Positions 8,370 through 16,357 of a DNA stretch of 32,160 nucleotides are shown one piece after another. The notes under the pieces were generated by a model that ran no database searches, had not been told where the DNA came from, and saw only the letters and a list, made by a program, of their open reading frames with translations. This DNA is from an uncultured Rikenellaceae bacterium. Its GTDB lineage: Bacteria; Bacteroidota; Bacteroidia; Bacteroidales; Rikenellaceae. Position 1 is the first letter of the stretch. Each line of letters begins with the position of its first letter. The position numbers and the translations under genes were made by a program. The stretch spans positions 1 through 32,160 of the forward strand of contig CAJGBR010000014.1 of NCBI GenBank assembly GCA_904501625.1, in the 5' to 3' direction.

Positions 8370-9815
8370 TTACTCTTCTTCTCCGTAACGCATCTTGTAA
8401 AGACGAACCGAATTGTCAATGCTCTTTTCGTGAGCTTCGTTGCCGTACTTGTCTACGTCAACAACGTTGCGTGGACCGTGAGTGATACACAACGGACCAT
8501 TCAAACAACCACCTTCGCAAATCATACCTTCGAAGAAGTTGTTGTCACTCTTACCCATCTTGAGTTTCAACAAGTTTGCACGACATTGTTCCAGACCGTT
8601 CATAACTACGGGACGCAAACCTTCGATACCTTCACGTTTTGCAAGATCGAGCAAACCTTGAACGATACCACCTGACTTAGCAAAGATACGACCATAGAAT
8701 GAACCATTGTTCAATACTGAATCTTCTTGGGTTGCAGTGTCGATACCACGAGCATCTACAAATGCCTGCAATTCTTCGAATGACATTACCAAGTCAATTG
8801 CACCACCTGTCTTTTCGAGTGTATATTCCATCTTCTTAGCAGCACACGGGCCGATGAATACACACTTAGCTGTCGGATCTGTATGTTTGATCAAACGTGC
8901 TGTCTCGATCATCGGAGATACTGTATGTGAAATATACTTAACCAATTCAGGGTGGTTCAAGTTGATGTAACGGACAAATGACGGACAGCAAGATGTTGTC
9001 ATCAATTTACGTTCCATCCATTCGTTACCCTCTTTCCACAATGTGATATCTGCCCCCAGAGCAGCCTCTACGACTTCGTGGAATCCGAGTTTCTTGATTG
9101 CAGTAACAACCTGACCGATACGTCCATCACGACATTGGCTGACGATTGCTGGAGCGATTACGGCATAAACCTTATACTTGGTATTGTTTTCTGATTCTTG
9201 CAACAATTTAACAATATCCAATACAAATGATTTATCAACCATTGCACCGAACGGGCAAGCCAATACACAAGCACCACACATAATACACTTGTTGTTATCG
9301 ATAACGGCTTTCTTGTTTTCGTTGATTGAGATAGCCTTCACCTTACAACTTTGCATACACGGACGCACTTGTTTGATTAATGCTCCATATGAACAAGCCT
9401 GTGTACAACGGCCACATTCAACACACTTTTCCGGATCGATCGTTGCTCGACGATTAACAATTGTAATTGCATCTTTCGGACAAACCTCTTGACAAGAGTG
9501 TGCCAAACAGCCACGACACGCCGGTGATACATAAATTGCATTTGTTGGACATTCGTCACAAGCGATATCAATCACCTCAATCACATTTGGATTTGTCTTA
9601 TCTCCGCCAGACGCCATTCGGATACGTTCCTGCAAAATTGCACGTTCCTTGTAAACACAACAACGAAGTAGTGGTTTTGGTCCCGGAGAGATAATCTTGG
9701 GGATTTCGATATACGCATTTTCCAATCCGCCCTCATAGGCACGACGTACAAGTTCACGCAGAACATTGTACTTCATCAGCTGTACGCTGGTGTCAAAAAC
9801 TTTCTTGTTTCCCAT
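8370..9815 (-). CDS. Group B-like [FeFe] hydrogenase with N-terminal ferredoxin domains
   Basis: 481 residues. The N-terminal third is rich in Fe-S cysteines: C86/C89, C100-C103-C108-C112, C131-C134-C137-C141, C153/C157 and C177-C180-C183-C187. The H-cluster domain has all four cubane ligands: L1 TSCCPSF (C276 proton-shuttle position, C277), L2 IGPCAAKKME (C324) and L3 MICEGGCLNGP (C433, C437). The L2 and L3 forms (GPC rather than MPC; GGCLNGP rather than GCxxGGGQ) set it apart from the classical group A enzymes and fit the little-studied group B. It should handle H2/protons with ferredoxin as partner; direction and activity cannot be told from sequence. Last of a four-gene operon, 3 bases after the phosphatase gene, so it may be the enzyme tied to that signalling pathway. 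Confidence 0.85.
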   Translation of the reverse strand: MGNKKVFDTSVQLMKYNVLRELVRRAYEGGLENAYIEIPKIISPGPKPLLRCCVYKERAILQERIRMASGGDKTNPNVIEVIDIACDECPTNAIYVSPACRGCLAHSCQEVCPKDAITIVNRRATIDPEKCVECGRCTQACSYGALIKQVRPCMQSCKVKAISINENKKAVIDNNKCIMCGACVLACPFGAMVDKSFVLDIVKLLQESENNTKYKVYAVIAPAIVSQCRDGRIGQVVTAIKKLGFHEVVEAALGADITLWKEGNEWMERKLMTTSCCPSFVRYINLNHPELVKYISHTVSPMIETARLIKHTDPTAKCVFIGPCAAKKMEYTLEKTGGAIDLVMSFEELQAFVDARGIDTATQEDSVLNNGSFYGRIFAKSGGIVQGLLDLAKREGIEGLRPVVMNGLEQCRANLLKLKMGKSDNNFFEGMICEGGCLNGPLCITHGPRNVVDVDKYGNEAHEKSIDNSVRLYKMRYGEEE

Positions 9816-9818
9816 TAT

Positions 9819-10979
9819 TTAGTTATAAGTTACCTCTACTTTCTTACCCATTCGACGCAAATTCGCCGAGAGTGATTCTATTAGTTTTAATTTCATTGTC
9901 AAGTCTATAGGCAATCCCTTGTGTGCCACATTGACTCCCTGGCCAACAAAAAAATGAATATCAGTTGCCTCTTCAAACAATATCTGAGCCAACTTCGATG
10001 CTCCATCTCTACGCACGAACGTCTTAGACGTCAGGTCATTGGGTGACACATATTTTTCTGAGAGTTCCAATACCCGACGCAGAGTGATTACACCCTCTGT
10101 CGTCAAGTCTACGCCCTCAATGTAGCCTATCGGCGGAACCTCCGGATCAGGAAAATCGAAACTTGTTGTCAACGGTTTTCCAATTACTCGCGATACGATC
10201 TGTGACGTTGTTCCTCCGCAGACTATTTTCTTAACTCCGGGTTCAAAAAAACGTTCTACATACTCTTGATCGCTGTTCTTGTCAGTCGGAGGGCCAACCA
10301 TAACATTCACTCGATCCTGAGCACGGAAACGAACCACTGCCACCGTCGTATCATCTCCAGGTTTATCAACATACAGATCATTACAAGCCGATGCTAATAA
10401 CCAGGCTATACTACGAGCCGACATTCCGGGTTTGATATTCCGATCAATATATTTTTTGATATCATCTCTCAGCCACCCGAAATTCAATATCATTCCCACT
10501 CCTGCGTGGATTGTTCCATCAGAAGTCACGACCAACGAATCGCCGTCCTTCATTGACAATCGCGAATGGAAGATCTGTTTGCCACAGATATCCATTTGAC
10601 ACTTCATCAAATCACACGTACGCCCGTTTCTTATATAAATTGCCTGAGGGTTATCGAATTCTATCAGGTAGCCCTCACCTTTGTCATTTACGTGAATGAC
10701 CGAAAAAGTCGAATATGCCACTCCGCGAACTTTGCAAATTGGCAACGAATCGATAATCGTCTCTACACAATCCTGCATCGGGATGTTATTTGCGACCATT
10801 GTACACAAAATCTTCGAAGTCAAGGTTGCCAATATATTGGCTTTGACTCCACTACCCAATCCGTCTGCAAGAACAAGTGTTGTCCATCCATCTACAACAC
10901 AAGTTTCCACACGATCTCCACACAACTCCTCGCCGAACTTGTTCAACGACGTATATCCATACTCAACAACTCCGACCAT
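9819..10979 (-). CDS. SpoIIE/PP2C-type protein serine phosphatase with C-terminal extension
   Basis: 386 residues. The first 220 residues form a SpoIIE-like PP2C domain: D22, LADGLGSG (37-44, D39 a metal ligand), TSDGTIHAG (152-160, D154) and GDDTTVAVV (208-216, D209 and D210). Enzymes of this type dephosphorylate serine/threonine in partner proteins using Mn/Mg. Residues 221-386 lie beyond the phosphatase fold and I cannot assign them; they include a Cys-Gly-Gly segment (KKIVCGGTTSQIV) and many charged helices. The gene is squeezed between HydS (3 bases upstream) and the group B hydrogenase (3 bases downstream). Phosphatases next to HydS define the group C3 class of putative sensory hydrogenases, so it is the likely output of the HydS sensor. 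No kinase partner is in the window. Confidence 0.85.
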   Translation of the reverse strand: MVGVVEYGYTSLNKFGEELCGDRVETCVVDGWTTLVLADGLGSGVKANILATLTSKILCTMVANNIPMQDCVETIIDSLPICKVRGVAYSTFSVIHVNDKGEGYLIEFDNPQAIYIRNGRTCDLMKCQMDICGKQIFHSRLSMKDGDSLVVTSDGTIHAGVGMILNFGWLRDDIKKYIDRNIKPGMSARSIAWLLASACNDLYVDKPGDDTTVAVVRFRAQDRVNVMVGPPTDKNSDQEYVERFFEPGVKKIVCGGTTSQIVSRVIGKPLTTSFDFPDPEVPPIGYIEGVDLTTEGVITLRRVLELSEKYVSPNDLTSKTFVRRDGASKLAQILFEEATDIHFFVGQGVNVAHKGLPIDLTMKLKLIESLSANLRRMGKKVEVTYN

Positions 10980-10982
10980 TTC

Positions 10983-12701
10983 CTATATTTCTTGACGTTC
11001 TTCCTCTTGCAACATTGTTTTAAGTTTTAACAATGCGACCTTAGTTTCAGCAGTAGTTTCACCCAACAACGATGCTATTTCCTGAGCGACTCGCATCTGT
11101 TTCTTGATAACGTTATCTGTTACTGACAATGTATCTTGTTTTACTTTAATGAGTCGATCATTATAGTTTACTTGAGAAGTTATATCCGTCATAACTGCAA
11201 ACAAAACTCGTTTATCCTCTATCAAACTGATTGTCTGATTGATATACGATTTTGTTTGTGGTATATATACTTTTTGAAACTCACACTTTTCGTTTTTCGA
11301 CATTGCAATGATGAAATTGACAGTATCAAAATAATCTGCGGCTGGTTTCATCTTAACATTGCTATCCTCAATTCCGAGCAGTGTTTTTGCTGCAGTGTTT
11401 ATTTCAAGTATATTCATATCAAAATCGAGCACCACGATACCGTTCTGACTGCTCTGAATTACCTCATAAGACATTGACTCGGCTCGTTCTCGCATATACG
11501 GCAGACAAACTTCAATATCAACATATCCGTTTATTACTGCCCAAGCCTTCTCTCGGCAAGTTGAATATCCACAAGCTCCACAATTCAATTCGTCTTCGGG
11601 ACGGAATTTTCCTGTTCGAGCCAGGATCTCCTTAATTTGCTGTTCGGTAGGCACCTTATTTTTAACTCTCATTCTCGGATAACTTCTCGAGAAATCAAAT
11701 TCTGTATTTTGTTCATCTGATGCCGGAGTTGCCAATCGCAGATTTTCCTTATCTACATAGTTATGTATCTTCGACATCGCACGAATACTTCCACCATAGG
11801 GGACCAGGCTACAAGGCCCATTGATACACGCCTCTACACAACAGCTCAATTCAAGGAATGTTCCGCTAAGATACTCGATATTAGCAAGAGTTTCGACACA
11901 TTTCTGTGCTCCATCAATTGCAATATATTCATATCCTGCAGGCAGTGTTCCGAAAGATTTTATAATTCCACGACGTGTCGGATAGTGCTTTGCCAAGTTG
12001 GCTTCACCCACTTCCTGATCAAACGCGAAATGAGAAATCTCATTCGGCACAATTCCCCTCTGGTCGAACATCTGTTTCAAGTCTTCAAACGTCAACACAC
12101 CATCGAGCAATCCACTCTCCTTAGCCTCACGTTTCTTAGCGATACACGGCCCAATGAAGATAATTTTAGCATCAGGATAACGTGCACGCAACATTTTAGC
12201 GTGTGCAATCATCGGAGAATCAACCGGTGCGAGATACTTCAGTGCCGACGGGTAGTAGAGTTGAATCATTCGACACGCTGCCGGACAAGCCGACGTAATC
12301 AGGTTTTTATACTCACCCGACTCCAACAAGCGTTTATACTCTTTCGAAACTTCTTTTGCACCAACGGCTGTCTCTTCGGCATCGGCAAACGACAGCTTAC
12401 CGAGAGCAATCTTAAACGACTGAAAATCATCAACATCGAACGACGAGACAAAAGACGGAGCAACGCTGGCAATCACGCGATTACCAGGATCCTCCAGCAT
12501 CTGCCAAATCAAATCGACATCACTATGAACGAACTTTGCATTTTGCGGACAAACTATCGTACATTTTCCACACAAGATACAACGATCGTCAATGATCTTT
12601 GCCTGAAGATCTTTTACATCGATTGCTTTAACGGGACACTCTCTGAGGCATTTATAGCAATTTTTACACTTTGCCTGTTTAAACTCCAGATATTCCGCCA
12701 T
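10983..12701 (-). CDS. hydS: Putative sensory [FeFe] hydrogenase HydS (group C) with PAS domain
   Basis: 572 residues in a modular order. Residues 1-60: two [4Fe-4S] motifs, C12-C15-C18-C22 and C41-C44-C47-C51. Residues about 75-310: H-cluster domain with L1 TSACPA (A138 replaces the proton-shuttle cysteine, C139 kept), L2 IGPCIAKKRE (C186) and L3 SCCVEACINGP (C288, C292). Residues 370-400: a further Fe-S motif, C374-C377-C382 with C399, like the Fes domain of RnfB-type proteins. Residues about 411-510: PAS domain (VIQSSQNGIVVLDFD onward). Residues 515-570: coiled coil. There is no kinase or cyclase domain, so the signal must pass to a partner, most simply the phosphatase encoded 3 bases downstream. 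The Cys-to-Ala change is known in studied HydS proteins and is thought to favour sensing over fast catalysis. Confidence 0.88.
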   Translation of the reverse strand: MAEYLEFKQAKCKNCYKCLRECPVKAIDVKDLQAKIIDDRCILCGKCTIVCPQNAKFVHSDVDLIWQMLEDPGNRVIASVAPSFVSSFDVDDFQSFKIALGKLSFADAEETAVGAKEVSKEYKRLLESGEYKNLITSACPAACRMIQLYYPSALKYLAPVDSPMIAHAKMLRARYPDAKIIFIGPCIAKKREAKESGLLDGVLTFEDLKQMFDQRGIVPNEISHFAFDQEVGEANLAKHYPTRRGIIKSFGTLPAGYEYIAIDGAQKCVETLANIEYLSGTFLELSCCVEACINGPCSLVPYGGSIRAMSKIHNYVDKENLRLATPASDEQNTEFDFSRSYPRMRVKNKVPTEQQIKEILARTGKFRPEDELNCGACGYSTCREKAWAVINGYVDIEVCLPYMRERAESMSYEVIQSSQNGIVVLDFDMNILEINTAAKTLLGIEDSNVKMKPAADYFDTVNFIIAMSKNEKCEFQKVYIPQTKSYINQTISLIEDKRVLFAVMTDITSQVNYNDRLIKVKQDTLSVTDNVIKKQMRVAQEIASLLGETTAETKVALLKLKTMLQEEERQEI

Positions 12702-12725
12702 AGCAGCGAGTCGGAATCTATCCGA

Positions 12726-12998
12726 CTAACAATTTAACAATGGATAAACTTGGTCTACAAAAAGTTGTTCTGCATTTTCAGCATTTACGTGATGCAACAT
12801 TATTACCTGTTGATCTGCACCCTCACCAGATTCAGAACGAACTGTCACGCCCTCAGCACAATCACCCAGACAAAAACTTGCCTGAAGAGTCACAATATCT
12901 TCGACGTTATATTTTTTAACGATTGCCTTCATCTGTTCCAATACGTCATAAGACCCTTTCAAATGGCATGAACTGCCTACACAAATTTTTACTATCAT
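12726..12998 (-). CDS. Small thioredoxin-like [2Fe-2S] ferredoxin
   Basis: 90 residues. Cysteines C6 and C11 (ICVGSSCHLKGS) and C43 and C47 (SFCLGDC) follow the C-x4-C / C-x3-C spacing of the thioredoxin-like [2Fe-2S] domain found at the end of NuoE/HydC. Here the domain stands alone. It heads the operon with HydS, the phosphatase and the group B hydrogenase (24 bases before HydS) and probably passes electrons to or from one of them. The start at 12998 gives a protein beginning directly with the first beta strand. Confidence 0.85.
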   Translation of the reverse strand: MIVKICVGSSCHLKGSYDVLEQMKAIVKKYNVEDIVTLQASFCLGDCAEGVTVRSESGEGADQQVIMLHHVNAENAEQLFVDQVYPLLNC

Positions 12999-13025
12999 AG
13001 TGCATAAGTATTAGTTAATCCACGA

Positions 13026-13033
13026 CAAATATA
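13026..13033 (-). promoter_or_regulatory. Possible -7 element of the HydS operon
   Basis: TATATTTG on the minus strand matches TAnnTTTG, 28 bases before the ferredoxin start. No good TTTG is found 19-21 bases further up, so this is only half of the expected promoter. Confidence 0.4.
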
Positions 13034-13219
13034 ATACTATTTTTTGATAAACTCGACGTTTTTAACTATCAATATTATTTTTTTTATTCTCCAACTATAT
13101 TTTTTTTGAAAATTCACCAATTTACAAGTCTACATTATCGTCATTTGTGGTTTGGTATATTTTTTGGGATTCTTTTTCTCGAAAATTTAATCAGGGTTTT
13201 ACTCAAAAATATTATCACT

Positions 13220-13816
13220 ATGAAACGTTTAATTTTTATTATGCTGTGTGTTGCTATCGGCACATCGGCATCGGCTCAATCAAAATTTGGATACGGGCCG
13301 AAGATTGCTCTGAATCTGTCGAGTGTAAACCTCGATGACATCAAAGCGGTATCTGTTGACAACAAAATGAGGGTCGGAATGGCTTTCGGTGGATTTGCTT
13401 CGTTTCAGGTAAATCATTGGTTGGGGTTGCAGGCCGAAGTGATGTATTCAATTCAAGGAGCAAAACTTAAATTCCCGACTGAAAATGGCAAATTGAATGG
13501 CAAATTGGTTGCAAATTACATCAATGTTCCGATCTTGGCAAAGTTCTACCCAATTGATGGTATGCACATTCACCTCGGTCCAGAGGTAAACTTCCTTGTC
13601 AAAAAGAAACTCGTACGTGACGGCACCAAAATGGATGCCGACTTCCACAAGGTTGATTTCTGTATTGCACTTGGTGTAGGTTATGAATTCGATTTCGGAA
13701 TGACCATTGACTTGAGATACAATATAGGTATGGTTGACATTTTGAAAAAAGTTGACGGAGATAAAATCAGATCTAAGAATGGGATCATTCAACTCGGCGT
13801 AGGCTGGAAATTCTAA
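13220..13816 (+). CDS. Small outer-membrane beta-barrel protein (PorT/OmpX-like)
   Basis: 198 residues from the ATG at 13220; an in-frame upstream extension to 13106 exists but the ATG at 13220 begins a textbook signal peptide (MKRLIFIMLCVAIGTSASAQ) that would be lost within a longer protein. The mature part alternates hydrophobic and polar residues with turns, as in an 8-stranded barrel: SKFGYGPKIALNLSS, MAFGGFASFQV, WLGLQAEVMYS, and the closing IIQLGVGWKF with a C-terminal aromatic residue. Such Bacteroidetes proteins are annotated as porin-family or PorT-family barrels; specific function is unknown. Monocistronic, with a strong terminator after it. Confidence 0.8.
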   Translation: MKRLIFIMLCVAIGTSASAQSKFGYGPKIALNLSSVNLDDIKAVSVDNKMRVGMAFGGFASFQVNHWLGLQAEVMYSIQGAKLKFPTENGKLNGKLVANYINVPILAKFYPIDGMHIHLGPEVNFLVKKKLVRDGTKMDADFHKVDFCIALGVGYEFDFGMTIDLRYNIGMVDILKKVDGDKIRSKNGIIQLGVGWKF

Positions 13817-13843
13817 CGGACCGAATTTAAAACTTAAAGAATA

Positions 13844-13878
13844 AAAATGCAGTCTGAACTCACGTCAGACTGCATTTT
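13844..13878. terminator. Bidirectional terminator
   Basis: Perfect 14-bp inverted repeat AAAATGCAGTCTGA (13844-13857) / TCAGACTGCATTTT (13865-13878) with a 7-base loop, giving T-rich ends on both strands. It lies between the convergent barrel-protein gene and the SufT-like gene. Confidence 0.85.
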
Positions 13879-13893
13879 CTTGTCTATTGATAA

Positions 13894-14214
13894 CTACATA
13901 AATCCCAACTCAAGTTTAGCTTCATCAGACATCATTGTTTGATTCCACTGAGGTTCGAATGTCAAGTCAATCTTAACCTGACTCACACCTTTCACCTGTC
14001 CTACCTGATCGTTGACCTCTTTGAGCAGAATGTCTGCCATTGGGCAGTTCGGAGCTGTCAGCGTCATCGTAATGTTTGCAGTTCCATCCGGCTCGACATC
14101 AATATCATAAATCAATCCCAAATCATAGATGTTAACCGTAATTTCTGGATCGTAAACATTTTTAAGCACAAGTACAATATTTGTCTCAATTTCAAGCAAT
14201 TCTTCAGGTGTCAT
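13894..14214 (-). CDS. SufT/MIP18-type iron-sulfur assembly protein (DUF59)
   Basis: 106 residues, a single DUF59 domain. Typical blocks: LKNVYDPEITVNIYDLGLIYDI (in two parts, about 17-38), MTLTAPNCPMAD (50-61, with the conserved cysteine C57) and the closing LTFEPQWNQTMMSDEAKLELG. Members help mature Fe-S proteins under high demand (SufT in Staphylococcus, MIP18/CIA2 in eukaryotes). It follows sufE by 8 bases on the same strand, which supports the SUF role. The region also encodes two Fe-S-rich hydrogenase systems, an obvious source of demand, but this link is inference. Confidence 0.85.
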   Translation of the reverse strand: MTPEELLEIETNIVLVLKNVYDPEITVNIYDLGLIYDIDVEPDGTANITMTLTAPNCPMADILLKEVNDQVGQVKGVSQVKIDLTFEPQWNQTMMSDEAKLELGFM

Positions 14215-14222
14215 AATTTTCG

Positions 14223-14648
14223 CTATTTTTGGTTGGCATTTGAGAATGCCAAAGCATATATTTTCATCTGTTTAATCATCGCCAGCAATCCGTTTGCACG
14301 TGTTGGCGAAAGATTTTCTTTCAATCCGATACGATCTATAAAAGACAATTCCGACGCAAGAATATCATCTGGTGTCTGACCACTCATCACTCTTATCAAT
14401 AGGGTGATTATTCCCTTTGTAATGATTGCATCACTGTCTGCCGTGTAGTAAACCTTTCCATCTCTGAATTCGGCATCTACCCACACACGCGACTGACAAC
14501 CTTTTATGATATATTGGTCGGTTCTGTGTTTCGGATCAATCTCAGGCAACTCAGAGGACAACTCTATCAAATATGAATACTTGTCAAGCCACTCGTCAAA
14601 GCCTGAAAATTCTTCTACTATCTCTTCCTGAATTTCGTCAATAGTCAT
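14223..14648 (-). CDS. sufE: Cysteine desulfuration protein SufE
   Basis: 141 residues, normal length. SufE accepts persulfide sulfur from the cysteine desulfurase SufS and hands it to SufB. The active cysteine is C51 in IIKGCQSRVWV, the same position as in E. coli SufE. The GLKENLSPTRANGL segment (108-121) is also typical. SufS and SufBCD are not in the window. It lies between the PafA-like gene (11 bases upstream) and the SufT-like gene (8 bases downstream). Confidence 0.93.
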   Translation of the reverse strand: MTIDEIQEEIVEEFSGFDEWLDKYSYLIELSSELPEIDPKHRTDQYIIKGCQSRVWVDAEFRDGKVYYTADSDAIITKGIITLLIRVMSGQTPDDILASELSFIDRIGLKENLSPTRANGLLAMIKQMKIYALAFSNANQK

Positions 14649-14659
14649 TGCAACGATAT

Positions 14660-16282
14660 TTATTGTTCAATAATCTCTTTAATTTCGACACCAGAGGTTG
14701 ACTCCGGAGCAGGAATCCTCAATATTGCCGACAATGTTGCAGTAATATCACACATATCCACATTGCGTGAAATTGCCACATTTTTAGGAATCTTCCAGCC
14801 ACTCCAAATCAACGGCACATTGGTATCATATCTGAAGGCCGAACCCGAGTTCGACACAACTCCTTCTACTTCGTCAATCCACCCAGGCTGCAGATTTATT
14901 ATCAAATCACCCGAGGTACGCGGATTGTAACTATGCTGAATTTTTCGCATTAAGCCCGATGTAAATCCACCCGTTTGAAGAGCTGTTCCCGTAATAGCAC
15001 TAGCGACTCCTCTGAATTGGATTGCAAATCCAGCTACCATATTCTGCACATCTGCCAGCTTCAATCCTTTGGCATATATCGCACGTCGATTGAGATACAA
15101 CTGTCTGTCATTGTAGTATGTCACCCACTCTTCTGTCCCGAGCTGTGCATTCAGGAATCCGTTTACGATTGCCTTGAATTGGGTTGTATTGAAATAACTC
15201 GACAACGATTTGGGATTCTTATCAACCATCTCTGACATTCCACGAGAAGAGGTAAACACGATCAGCACATTGTCACTACCGAGTTGAATATCAATGAATG
15301 ACATAAGGTCTGCGATTGCTGTATCGAGTCTATAGAGGGCATCTTCAACCTCACGCGAATCGGGACCATACTTTTGTGAAATTTCACCAAACGGCTCGAG
15401 AACAACAGTCAGCATATCTGTTATGTCATCTCGTCCGAGATCCTCATAAATCATCACCTTTTTGGCAAATTCCAACATCATATTCACCCCAAACGGAGTA
15501 GTCATCATATCCTTATAATTGCCATTTTTACGCTGTGCAAATAACTGATTTATAAACGATCGGGCCGATGAATCGCTTTGAATATCGGTTTGACGCACAC
15601 ACACATATCGTTTATACTCAAATAGTGTAGTCCAATTTCTGGTACAGTATGGTGATATGTTATCAGCATTATTGAATTTGCGTGCCCACTCAGGCATCTT
15701 TTCTACGTAATAAGAGCTCGTCATCCATTTTCCCTTCTGCGTATCGAACCAGAATGCCGCATCAGCCAAACGACCTCCCGCAACAACGGCACTTGTCGGA
15801 GTCATCGCAACGCTATACGAACGCGATCCCTTGTAATATCTCTTCAACTGATCACCTATCGAACTGACCATCAATCGTTGTGCCGAAACTCGTCCTCTAT
15901 TTTCGTCATCACAACCCAATCCTTTATAATTGTTATCTTGTTCTACAGAGATTGTTTCGTTGGTAGTAAAATCTTTCCAGGTTGACGAAATGATTCCGTG
16001 GGTATCTGGATTTGCCCCCGTAACAATCGTAGCAACTCCTGCAGCAGTATTTGTCTGCGAAAAATCATAATTCGCAGTCGAGCAGATAGTTCCATTATTT
16101 ATAATACGATTTATGCCGGCAGTACCCAAATTTTTACCAAATCGACTCAGGTAATCGTTACGCATTCCATCGACTATGATATTCAATACCAAACGAGGCC
16201 TCTGAGGTTCGGCTGCATTTACAGCACCATTTCCCCCCCAAACTGCCAATAAAATTAGTGATAATATTCGAAAAAATTTCAT
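14660..16282 (-). CDS. PafA-like alkaline-phosphatase-superfamily protein with degraded active site
   Basis: 540 residues from the ATG at 16282, which starts a signal peptide (MKFFRILSLILLAVWGGNG, cleavage near AVNA); a longer frame to 16345 is less likely because it hides the signal peptide and leaves 12 bases to divergent nadC. The scaffold is clearly that of Bacteroidetes PafA phosphatases (NIIVDGMRNDYL, TGANPDTHGII, SSYYVEKMPEWARKFN, YDTNVPLIWSG). Yet metal ligands expected from PafA are missing: the DHG motif reads SRG (346-348), the D..GH before YGP reads G..SQ (299-303), and the late HGS reads SGS (479-481). Asn100 is Ser, and the Lys/Arg pair near 162-164 is lost. D38 and T79 remain. 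Probably an exported protein that no longer hydrolyses phosphate esters, or does so differently. Operon with sufE. Confidence 0.8.
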   Translation of the reverse strand: MKFFRILSLILLAVWGGNGAVNAAEPQRPRLVLNIIVDGMRNDYLSRFGKNLGTAGINRIINNGTICSTANYDFSQTNTAAGVATIVTGANPDTHGIISSTWKDFTTNETISVEQDNNYKGLGCDDENRGRVSAQRLMVSSIGDQLKRYYKGSRSYSVAMTPTSAVVAGGRLADAAFWFDTQKGKWMTSSYYVEKMPEWARKFNNADNISPYCTRNWTTLFEYKRYVCVRQTDIQSDSSARSFINQLFAQRKNGNYKDMMTTPFGVNMMLEFAKKVMIYEDLGRDDITDMLTVVLEPFGEISQKYGPDSREVEDALYRLDTAIADLMSFIDIQLGSDNVLIVFTSSRGMSEMVDKNPKSLSSYFNTTQFKAIVNGFLNAQLGTEEWVTYYNDRQLYLNRRAIYAKGLKLADVQNMVAGFAIQFRGVASAITGTALQTGGFTSGLMRKIQHSYNPRTSGDLIINLQPGWIDEVEGVVSNSGSAFRYDTNVPLIWSGWKIPKNVAISRNVDMCDITATLSAILRIPAPESTSGVEIKEIIEQ

Positions 16283-16302
16283 CGCCTTGTTTATTGCAGG
16301 TG

Positions 16303-16310
16303 CAAAGGTA
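16303..16310 (-). promoter_or_regulatory. Possible -7 element for the PafA-like/sufE unit
   Basis: TACCTTTG on the minus strand, 21 bases before the chosen start at 16282, matches TAnnTTTG. No clear -33 TTTG is present. Its place supports the start at 16282 rather than 16345. Confidence 0.4.
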
Positions 16311-16332
16311 ACTATTTTTAAAAAATTATTCG

Positions 16333-16340
16333 TACATTTG
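16333..16340 (+). promoter_or_regulatory. Possible -7 element for nadC
   Basis: TACATTTG on the plus strand, 17 bases before the nadC ATG, matches TAnnTTTG; the -33 element is not clear. The divergent promoters of nadC and the PafA-like gene would lie only about 30 bases apart. Confidence 0.4.
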
Positions 16341-16357
16341 TTCAAATTTCAAGAATT

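Noticed and set aside
11763..12737. 324-codon open frame on the plus strand opposite hydS
   Set aside because: It is antisense to the well-supported HydS gene, has a composition rich in Arg/Cys/Ser typical of shadow frames, and no domain is recognisable.
13106..13219. Upstream extension of the barrel-protein gene
   Set aside because: It adds 38 residues before a perfect signal peptide and covers the AT-rich promoter region, so the ATG at 13220 is preferred.
16283..16345. N-terminal extension of the PafA-like gene
   Set aside because: It would bury the signal peptide and overlap the TACCTTTG element; the ATG at 16282 explains the sequence better.
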